Shown piece after piece: positions 55,132 to 64,000 of a DNA stretch of 64,000 nucleotides (position 1 is the stretch's first letter; every line of letters starts with the position of its first letter). The stretch is taken from positions 5,974,501 to 6,038,500 of the forward strand of contig OU015669.1 in assembly GCA_907165275.2 (NCBI GenBank). Direction: 5' to 3'. Both the position numbers and the translations under genes were made by a program. The DNA comes from Zygaena filipendulae. Lineage: Eukaryota; Arthropoda; Insecta; Lepidoptera; Zygaenidae. Below the pieces are notes generated by a model. It saw only the letters and a program-made list of their open reading frames with translations. It ran no database searches and was not told where the DNA came from.

Positions 55132-57296
55132 AATCGATTAATCTACTCGTACTTATCGATAAGAGATATAATCGTTTTAACAAATTTCATATAACAAAGT
55201 GTTTGTGACGATATTCAAACTGTGTTATTTAGACAAGATGTGTGAGAAGAGAACGAGAAAAATAAAGAAAGGTGTGTATTCTTTGTTTTGGTTTGTTAAG
55301 GCCCGACGTTGAATATTTATTATAATAGCTTCAACTGTATAAGGCACTGACCTACCGCACATGAGTGTACCTATACTTGCTATTATTATCGTACATAACA
55401 TTGCCGTATTTTTTAAATTATTGATTCATGTTTATTTGATCATATCTAAGCTAATTGGCCTTATTTTTTTATCCTACCTATAATTTATATGTGAAAAAAA
55501 GGAATTTATTGGCAGGTAGATTACCTGCTTACTATTAGTTTTTTTTATAGAATACAATATTATACTGTTCATAATTATTTATAGTGTCTAATTTCTATGA
55601 ATAGGAATTCATATGGCACATAACTGACTGACTGGTTGACTGGCAGAGAATGCCACAATGGCATTAAGTCCGCCTTTTGTACCATAATGTGCAAAAAGTT
55701 TAAATAAATAAATAAATAAATAAATAACAAAAATAACACAGATAAAATAAATTGCCATAGCATGTAATACAAAATTATTACAAAATTACAGTATTTAATT
55801 AATTGTTTAAATGTGTGGACTTAACTATAAACGAGTTCTCATCCAGCCAACCCAGGCGTCACCTGACCTCACTCTATTTGTGTCAGGGTACAGAGTCTAA
55901 ATTACGGCATATTAAGAACTATCCACTTACGACCCGCTGTTTTCTTTTTTAACCACACGTTTAAGTTTAAACCGCGTGATCCCTTTCTGGTGCCTTATAA
56001 TGCGAAAATAGTAATAGTATAGTTTTTCATAATGCTGTTTTGGTGAAAGTATAAAAGTACTTATAAATAAAATACTAATATATTATATTAATAATTAATT
56101 AATTAATTAATTATTACTACTTACTTATTAATAATAATTATTAGTTATGTATGTATGTAATCTACACATTTACACTCACAAACATTCTGAAATATTACCT
56201 ATACGCATATAATACAATACCATTTAGTGGTTAGCTAAGAAGTAAATAAATGTCAAATAGGTACATAAAAAAATGCCAAAAAAGATGATCTCTCCAAAAA
56301 CTCTCCAGTTGTCAACCAACCAACTTTAAAACTTGAGAAGTGGTTTGATTAAATTCACCGTCACCAAATGAATTTATTTATATCCATTTAAAAGAAAATA
56401 AAGTTAATTTATTAAAATCTTAAGCCTTTTTGTTTGGCATTTTTTTTTTCAATGTTGATAAAGTAGTTGATGTAGGTACATAAATATTAATTTCAGTTGA
56501 AATAATTTTACGCCTAATCGCTGCTAGATGGCAGCACTAAGTCTAATAAAATATTTTCTAGTGATTTTATAAATATCTAGTTAATCCAACAGTTTTTTGG
56601 AAATTTTAATATATTTAATTGCTTTAAATAACTTTCTTGATTGAAAAAAATTAATGTCTTAGTATATTTTCCTAGAATTACGTTTGTTGTATCGAAATTT
56701 GTAAATCGCACATGCGAAGTTTTTTGATTTGCTTGGTATATATAGATTAAATATCATACTCGTTATCGTGTCTATTGAAAGGAGAGACGGTTAGCACTCC
56801 CCTTGACAAGGATGGAACACATAAAATGGTTAAGGCACACTTGACCTCATTTTTTTTTCACCTCTGTAGGACGACTTGTACGTGTACCAGTTTTAATATA
56901 AGTCTGACTTAAACTTTAATCCTAAGACCTTAAATCCTCCTTTTATTTTTATTTATTATATCTAATAGATAGTTGTAGGTAGCTGCGGTTTCACACGCGT
57001 GATTTCCAGAATTCTCACAGGAAATCCTAATTTACTATACCTATATAATCTTTGTGCTAGTGCAAGCAGTGAGTTGACAAAGTTTCATCGCAAGTGGATG
57101 AACAGTATATACCTTGATACGAACAAACAGACATTGATAGGTTTATATTTACTCCATTGTTGGCGCACGAACAAATGAGATGAAAACGTGAACCGATCAC
57201 GTGAGCCCATGCAATGCCATCAGGTTACCGTATCATTTATCATCTTATCTGATAACTTTATGAACGACAAAACAATTTTATTGTCGGTTTGTCGAG
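55132..57296. other. AT-rich intergenic stretch
   Basis: AAAT and TTAA microsatellites (about 55700-55728 and 56093-56115) and a Lep1 remnant (56975-57030) are the only recognisable items. A short ATG frame at 55239 leading to a GGTGTGT sequence is too small to call. Confidence 0.4.
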
Positions 57297-57773
57297 TTTT
57301 AGGGTTCCGTACCCGAACTCGTGTCACTTGCGTGTCCGTCTGTCAGTCGTCTGTCACATGAGTTTTATAGCCAAACCGTCGTAGCTAGTCTTCAAATTTG
57401 TACAGTATACGTATATTGATGACCCAAGGCTATACAAATTGTCAAAAATATTTTAAAAGATTTTTTAGGAGGGCTCCCATACAGCTAAAGGGAAACGCAA
57501 AAATTTTTTGTTTATCTATACCGAATCAAGTTGAATAGAGCTCATTGAATAGATAAATGCTGTTTTTTTTGTTTTTAAAACATCGGAAAACAAAGGCAAG
57601 ATAGGCATTATTATTACGTATATTTTACCAACAAATTCTACAATATTGATAACTCGTTTTTCTTTGAAATCCTATAATTTTTTTTTGTTAAGACCAATTT
57701 TATTTTGCGGTTAAAAATATTTGCTATGGAACCCTAAATGTGCTAAATCCGACACGTACTTGGTCGGGTTTTG
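57297..57773 (+). repeat. AGGGTTCCGTACC..GGTCGGGTTTT repeat
   Basis: It starts TTTTAGGGTTCCGTACCCG. Inside are GTCTGTCAGTCGTCTGTCAC and GGAGGGCTCCCATACA, then ATGGAACCCTAAATG and ACACGTACTTGGTCGGGTTT at the end. This layout is a very common interspersed repeat in lepidopteran genomes, here divergent. No coding capacity. Confidence 0.75.
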
Positions 57774-59252
57774 TAAACTGACAATTAGCTGTTCCGGCTA
57801 GGTTTCACCCGCGAGTATTTCATAACTACCTCGGGAACTATAAAAAGTATCCAAAAACACTCTGCTTGAGTAAATTATGATGCATATTGGTCTACAATAA
57901 TATCTTCTGTTTTAGTTTAAAAGTCGAAAAAAGATTATATCTAAACAAGACAACGTGTAGAGCCGGTAAAATGACAAAAAATCCATTGTTTCCCTGAGGA
58001 AACTTAGGATACTGATCCTTATTAGAAATATCAGAACCATTTATTGGGTTGGTTTAGATGATTACGTTTCCCATTATACGCGTATAAATTAATTTTAATT
58101 AGATATCTATCAATTGTGTCTATATCTATAGATAGACTGCCATTTGTTAAAGGGCCATCGCACGATTATAATATTGTAACAACAAAGAACATTGCTCGTT
58201 TACACACAAAGAGACGAGAAAACTATTATACCTATAATATACCTACCTACGTAACATCAAGAAAGTATAACTAGTATACTTATTACTCTGAGGTATACCT
58301 AACATAACGTTTGATTTACAAACGTGCCTTGGACACGTGTTTGCGCGGAACCAATATTTAATTTTGTATCCGTCTTCCTCATTTAGTAGTTGCGCACAAA
58401 GATAAAAACAGTTACTATAGGACCAGGGTTGCCACTTGCCATCGTTTTTATACAACTAACAAATAAAATAAAAGTTAATCTTGCTGTCGTTATGTAAAAT
58501 CGTCACACTTCACTTATTGAATTTTAATTTAATTAAAAACAGTTCTATTAAAATCAAAGTTTTATTCGTCTAGTTTAGTATGTTTTTTGAATCATTGTTA
58601 CAATCATTTGAATTTTGAATCATCACGTTTACGTCTTGAAAAATTACAATAAGTTAGCATAGCAACTCAAAATACCTATGGATGCTCATTTTTAATGATT
58701 GAACCAAATACTTTATAGTAAATGAGTAGTTAATTAATTGCTTATCTGTGGTTTTTAAATTCAGTAAGTATTTTAAATGTTGTACCTACTAAAAATTAAA
58801 TTTGGAATTTAGAAAGTTTAGATTCCAAGACCACGCTGGGACATGGCCTCAATCTGTTCTGAAATTATGAAGGTAGAGGTGGCATTAGTTACTGATAGCC
58901 CTGGAAAGCAATCGCGATGCGTCACGCCCTGCCCCACTCGATTGCGCTCTGGCCGTCGGCGTGCGGTGCGCGGTGAAAGTTCGTTCAACCCGCGTTACGT
59001 CACGCAACACCATTCACTGAACAATGGTCACGTGGCTCCGATGCTCAAATGTTCGACCCCACTGGTCATCAATATAGGTCAGAAATCAGAATTCAAAATT
59101 TTGGCTGACCACTGACACCTATTTGCGTTTTATAATTTTTATTTATTTATATATTTATTGTGTCATTATCTTTTTGTTTAGTCATTTTTATTAATCTTGG
59201 TAGAGTATTCCGCAAGGTATTAAGGTTCGCCATTTGTGCATTTACTCAATAA
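57774..59252. other. AT-rich intergenic stretch
   Basis: 58900-59050 is GC-richer with an incidental 90-codon frame (58843-59115) lacking domains. Short Lep1 scraps occur near 57790. Nothing else recognised. Confidence 0.4.
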
Positions 59253-59433
59253 CTAGCTATTCCCCGCGTTCATGACGGTTCGGAGCTCCCGCGGGAACTC
59301 CAGGATAAAAGTACCCTATATCCTTCTCTGTACCCCTGACAATGTGAATGCAAAATTTCAGGAATTTCGGTTGAGCCCTTAAGGCGTGAAAGCGTAACAG
59401 ACAGAGTTACTTTCGCATTTATAATATTAGTAC
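59253..59433 (-). mobile_element. Lep1-type Helitron copy
   Basis: CTAGCTATTCCCCGCG at 59253, then CTCCCGCGGGAACTCCAGG, TGTACCCCTGACAATGTGAA and TTCGCATTTATAATATTAGT at the far end. The hairpin region is partly lost. Confidence 0.75.
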
Positions 59434-59931
59434 CTACCTACTTGATTGAAAATTATTGTAATAAGTATATCGCACTGTACACGGAACACGACAAAGTCAG
59501 CCAAAACTCGTATCAACTGATGGTACAATTCTTGAAACGTTCCCAAAATAGATCGACTCTGTATGATTTATCGTTGGTACACGGGGTCATGCTGTAAATA
59601 TGTCGCAGGTAAATTGTATAATTAGTTCGTTTAAAAACGACCGCAATTTTCAACACACCAAAATATGGTATGGTATGAATGATAAAACAAAATAAACAGA
59701 AAAAAATTTAAAAAAAAAGGATGTCAAAATCAAATGCAAGATTTATCAAGTTTTTTTAAAATAAAAAAGTAATAGATAGGTAGTTTTAAAAATAAAAAAG
59801 TATATAAGTGAGACAGGATATCATAAATGAGTGGAATTAGTCGCCTCGTCACACGTCACAAGATATTGTATAAAATATGTACCTATTAATGATCCTTTAT
59901 TGATTCAAAAAAAAAAATTCTGCTCTAGGTA

Positions 59932-61413
59932 GGGGAAAGTGGGGGGGATTCGTACACCGGGAGCATTCGTTCAACGGCCATAACTCGAATACGCAACATA
60001 GTGGCGCCTTCGTATCTGTGTGTGTAATGCCCACTCAGACGCATAATCTAACCGCGGAGTGGCTCACCAGTGCGGCCGCCGGCTTCAATGTGACAGGACG
60101 TTACGAGTTTTTGCTTCGCGTAAGTAGTTTTTATATGCAAGTTGAAACGTGTTTATCTTATATAAGTTTTGCTGCCATCAATAAACTGATCCATTGTGGT
60201 GTTTGGATACATAATTAAGTTTATTATTTCGATATTTACTTAATGATAATCTCAACAGTTACTTTTTATTTTCAATATATTAGTCGAATTTCTTGGTTGG
60301 GGGAGCTTCGTACAGGTATGAACCGGGTGGATTCGTACTGTACGAATGTACCCCATAACATGTTTTACAACATGTGTTTGCTTTACACAGATACTCCCGA
60401 AAAAAATAGGCTAGAAGAAATAGAAAAAATAAAACAGTTGAAGAAGCAAGAGCAAGAGCGAAAACAAAGGGCTAAAGAGATGAAGATGGCATTAAATTTG
60501 ATATCGGGTAAAGATAATATATTAAGTAAACCAAAGAGAAAGAAGCAAAGTACAGATACTGAAAGTGAAGATGAGACTGACATGAGTTTAAGAGAAAGTT
60601 CCTGTTCTTGAAGAGATTGATGAAGGATCTGATGTGGAGAACGAAAATCCAGTTTTAACTGAATTTGTAAATGATAAAAGTTTTATCCTAGTGAAGTTCG
60701 AGAAGAAAGTCTGTCAAACACTATGTTGGTCAGGTGATTACCAAATATAGTCCCACTGAGTACAAAGTTTCATTTTTAAGAAAGAAACCCGGCACCTGGA
60801 AATTTGTTTTTCCCAATAACACTGATGAAGGTACTGTTTACATATCAGACATAGTATGTATATTGCCGGAACCCAAATCTGCTTCTACAGCAAGAACAGC
60901 TGATATATTTAGCTTTCAAAAAGATCTGTCTATGTACAATGTGCAATAAGTAGATTCATAAAAATATTATGACTCTTGTTACCCTAATGGTAAATAATGT
61001 TGATTAGTTCCTATAGGACATAATAATTTAAATAATATTAAAACAAAGAAGTTAACTAATTTTATTTAAAACTATCTTATTATTAAGTACTAAGTACCCA
61101 AGTGATTCTGTGAAATTTTGATCTCAATAAACGTTGCATTTTCTATAAATAGCATTATTAATCATGATGTACGGAGGCACCCCAACCCATGTACGAAGCT
61201 ACCCCGTGTGTGGGGTACATTAGTACGATTTCCATTTTTTTTTTAAATCGTTATAGCTTGGCCACGCTTCTTTCTATGAACAAGTCGTCTAAGGAGAAAT
61301 TGTAGGCAAATACATAAACAATCTAGCAATGCTCAAATTGTTTTCAAATAGCGTTTAGTTTTTCTGCTATAGGGCTCAAAGTGAAAAGTGTACGAATCCC
61401 CCCCACTTTCCCC
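59932..61413 (+). mobile_element. TA-target DNA transposon with perfect 26-bp ends, pogo-like
   Basis: 59932-59957 (GGGGAAAGTGGGGGGGATTC then GTACAC) and 61388-61413 are exact inverse copies, flanked by TA (59930-59931, 61414-61415). ATTCGTAC or GTACGAA recurs near both ends (60328, 60340, 61184). The interior keeps the C-terminal part of a transposase, broken by frameshifts. TA target, size and the tail's resemblance to pogo/Tigger DDE transposase tails suggest the pogo branch of Tc1/mariner, but the catalytic core is missing, so this is inference. Confidence 0.8.
60387..60949 (+). pseudogene. Broken C-terminal part of a transposase
   Basis: From about 60388, after an acceptor-like TTTACACAG, the frame reads T-P-E-K-N-R-L-E-E-I-E-K followed by a lysine/glutamate-rich coiled-coil-like stretch and an acidic T-E-S-E-D-E-T region, then stops at 60609. 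The sense continues in another frame (E-E-I-D-E-G-S-D-V-E) and shifts again near 60705 to K-Y-S-P-T-E-Y-K-V-S-F-L-R-K-K-P and F-V-F-P-N, ending at 60949. At least two frameshifts make it non-functional. No DDE core or HTH is present upstream. Confidence 0.65.
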
Positions 61414-61415
61414 TA

Positions 61416-62121
61416 CTAAAAGTAACTCGAATTAAGGTCATAATATTATGTAGTGCAGCAACACAGACGACCACGTAACGCTACGCATGCTTACTACGGC
61501 TTCTCTATTATGAGGCTATGTAAAAAATTGTTCTTAAAAACCACAGAAATCGTTAAACATTATCAAGGCGTTTGTTTTTCAGATTGGACATACATAATAT
61601 AATAGAAATTCTGATTAAAGCCAAAACACAATTACGATATCTCGTGAAAAAAAACCAAAGTAGTTTTTGTTTTTATCGCAAAATCCCTGCCTGCTTGTAG
61701 CTACTAAATTATAATCGGTGATTAACAGGAATCCGATACTTGATTGGAAAGAGGCATTGATTTTTACCTACTAAAAATGTTTAGTGTTATTTATTTTATT
61801 TTCACCAATTTCCCTCGCATGCAGTTATTTTAATACGCTATATCAATGTCTTTTCACAATTTAATTCCTTTTCGACATAGCTCCTTAACTGAGGAATTTC
61901 TTATCTAGCAAGCAAGCCACGCAAAACGTGACTCCTCGCCAACAGACGTTGACTCCCCTAGCATGAATAAAATGCATTAAAGACAATAATTAGAGTTAAA
62001 AACTATTGATAATACAAGTTTGTAAAACGTATTAAACGTAGTTGTTGGCTGAAGCAAATAATGATTATTTTGCGTCAGCCACATTTGAAAGCGTGTTGTA
62101 TTAATTAATTATTATTGAAGG
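61416..62121. other. Intergenic sequence
   Basis: No gene or intact element recognised. Confidence 0.35.
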
Positions 62122-62329
62122 CTAGCTGTTCTTCGCGGTTCCACCCGTGTTCATTTTGGAAGTCCAGCCGGGATTCCGGGATAAAAAGTAGCCTATGTGT
62201 TATTCTGATGTATAAGTTATATTATTGTAATGTTTCATTAAAATCCATTAAGTAGTTTTTGCGTGAAAGAGTAACAAGCATCCATACATCCATACATACA
62301 AACTTTCGCGTTTATAATATTAGTAAGGA
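62122..62329 (-). mobile_element. Lep1-type Helitron, near full length
   Basis: CTAGCTGTTCTTCGCGG at 62122. The minus strand begins TCCTTACTAATATTATAAA (one-base insertion) and retains TTACAATAATATAACTTATA (208 bp). Confidence 0.8.
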
Positions 62330-63624
62330 TGAACTAATTATTGAATTCAGAAAGCCCTGACGATACGATATCTAAGTATCTAATAACATCGCCTGTTGAA
62401 GTTTAAATCTCGAACACGTAAAACGTTTGATACCAAGTTCCCATGTTATAAATAATAGACATTGGAATAGCTCACTACTGCTAACTTTTTTTTATCAAAT
62501 ATTAAGAAACGTCACTTAGCTACTCAAGTATTCCTAACTAACGAGTGATTCATGCTTAGATTTCAGGCGAGTACAGCGACATGGTGCTAACCGTTATAGC
62601 TAGGGTTACCAAACAGTGCGATTTTTCTATCAAAATGCGAAATGAGCTAAAAAAAGTCGAAACAAGCGTCAAAATCTAAAGAAAGCCCAAAACGATTGTA
62701 CTGAATTCTTTGCAATTGCTTTTTTTTTTTGCGTTATTTTCATACGAGTGAAAGTAAACGTGCGTTTACTTCTACTTTTCCCCGAAAATTTTGCGGTACG
62801 ATAAAACGGGACAGTTAGGGTCCCGCATACCTCCATCATCAGAGGATGAGTCCCGATACCTCCTATGAGGCCCCACACGAGACGGTTGGCAACCCTTTAG
62901 TTATAATAGCTCTAAACACGGCGTAAACAACAGGGCCCTTATTCACGATGACCATAACACGCCGCGCTAAGATAAGACGCCGCAAAAACTGTCTTACTCT
63001 CGTAATAAAAGAAGTTTTGCTGCAAAAAAATACATTTACAAACGTTACTTATGGCATAAAGAATAATAATTTCTAATATCTTTGCATCAAGAACGTTTGG
63101 AAATGCGTTTCTGGACCGCGCGTTATGGGCAAGGAATGTTGTTGGTCATAGTGAATAAGGGCCCAGTATGTTCTCTTACTCGTCTGTGGCGTAAACCAGT
63201 GGTTACCGGTGCTAGAACGTGTCGAACACTGTGTTCAATATCCTACTTACGACAAAAATCTGAGCAGTATTGTTGTACCCACGTTTATTGTTGACAAACA
63301 CATTGCTGACAACGTGAAAATAAATTACGTAAACTGTTCTATGCTTATTCAATAAGAAATTTTGAGGAAACTTTAGTTTTATGACGAGGAGAATTTGTTT
63401 TTAAATATATATTTAGTTTACCTATTTGTTATACTTAACTTGTTTATACTTTGTTCTTTTGTGTGACGCATTTACTTTGTGATATTCGCACAAAAGCAAA
63501 CAAACAATATTAAGGGCATTGTTCCATCAGTTTTAGAACAACTAAACAGAATAAACCAACGTTACAAATACAGATTTGGTATCCAAAAAACATTCTGCTT
63601 ATGTAAAAACCTCTCCCGACCTGA
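62330..63624. other. Intergenic sequence
   Basis: No exon, RNA gene or intact repeat recognised. Open frames near 62669 and 63082 show no domain. Confidence 0.35.
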
Positions 63625-63712
63625 TAAGGGTCTTCCCACATAAATCGATACTAGCATGCTTACATTTAGCGCATCAACGTTTGCAACAGAGGTTTAGGAG
63701 AGAAGACCCTTA
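63625..63712. repeat. 88-bp palindromic repeat with TAAGGGTCTTC ends
   Basis: TAAGGGTCTTC (63625-63635) and GAAGACCCTTA (63702-63712) are perfect inverse ends. The left half matches 14134-14165 (ATCGATACTAGCA). Confidence 0.65.
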
Positions 63713-63965
63713 CAGATGCAGAAGTAGTGCGGTTTTGTGCTTTATTTAACCTCAATTGCCACTATGTTGTACACGCAGTGGTAGATAAATCTTATATATA
63801 TATAGGTATATAATATGTGTATATATATATATGGGCAAAGCTTATAATTTATTACCACTGTACCAAAGAGGTAGTCACATTAAAGGGTTTAATTCTGTTT
63901 TTTTTTTCTCTGATCTGCTCGGAAAGAAAGGTGAAACTCATGAATTTTTTTTCATTGTTCCACAG

Positions 63966-64000
63966 GATCCCACTTGGCTCGCATGCGAGAGAGCCGCCGC
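63966..64000 (+). CDS. Possible exon start at right edge
   Basis: TTTTTTTTCATTGTTCCACAG is a strong polypyrimidine tract plus acceptor. The following 35 bases (GATCCCACTTGGCTCGCATG..) are GC-rich and open in all three frames. Too short to name; the exon, if real, continues beyond the window. Confidence 0.25.

Noticed and set aside
58843..59115. 90-codon frame through a GC-richer patch
   Set aside because: No domain, splice signals or compositional support beyond the local GC content.
1..64000. Bacterial operon features (Shine-Dalgarno sites, rho-independent terminators, phage attachment sites)
   Set aside because: The window is eukaryotic: spliced exons, lepidopteran transposons and very low coding density.

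Overview
The window looks like nuclear DNA from a lepidopteran insect (moth or butterfly). Three things point there. It is AT-rich, with very long non-coding stretches and GT-AG introns. It is saturated with short Lep1-type non-autonomous Helitrons, which start TCCTACTAATATTATAAA and end ..GGGGCACAGCTAG. Elements such as the AGGGTTCCGTACC..TTGGTCGGGTTTT repeat and the motif TAGGTA/TACCTA recur throughout. Family and genus cannot be decided from what is visible.

The only gene I can reconstruct with confidence is on the minus strand at the left end. It is a facilitated-sugar/trehalose transporter of the major facilitator superfamily (Tret1-like). Four coding exons (10698-10757, 6658-6793, 1900-2128, 1-100) join in frame at GT-AG sites and give the first 175 residues: the N-terminus, TM1 to about TM5, the D-x-x-G-R-K-K loop and the Y-V-G-E motif. 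The rest lies beyond the left edge. Its introns hold many transposon insertions; one MITE ends 22 bases from the splice donor of exon 3.

From 10.76 kb to about 37.2 kb I see no host exon. This part is layered repeats: inverted copies of a roughly 1-kb repeat (11.5-12.6 and 16.0-16.9 kb), a palindromic MITE carrying a second MITE inside it (14.4-15.1 kb), a decayed TA-target transposon (19.5-20.1 kb), a palindromic MITE (24.2 kb), a 144-bp-arm inverted repeat (27.3-27.6 kb), a Lep1 cluster, and a young LTR retrotransposon (29889-33005). That retrotransposon has two 207-bp LTRs identical by eye and an intact 5-bp target duplication, but its interior has no recognisable gag-pol.

At 37194-37273 on the plus strand is a convincing first coding exon of a THAP zinc-finger protein (M-P-x-C-x4-C .. 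G-I-T-F-H-R followed by GTAAGT); I could not find its later exons. From there to the right edge the sequence is again mostly repeats. These include several MITE families, a 35-bp near-perfect hairpin (45309-45389), an exact 100-bp tandem duplication (53880-54079), GC-rich blocks at 40.6, 50.3 and 55.0 kb that may be promoters, and a 1.48-kb TA-target transposon with perfect 26-bp inverted repeats and a broken transposase tail (59932-61413). A possible exon begins at 63966 and runs off the right edge.

I found no gene cluster or system that looks undescribed. The more unusual items are the LTR element with non-standard contents, the transposase deletion derivative that keeps an open frame, the long hairpins, and the orphan THAP exon.
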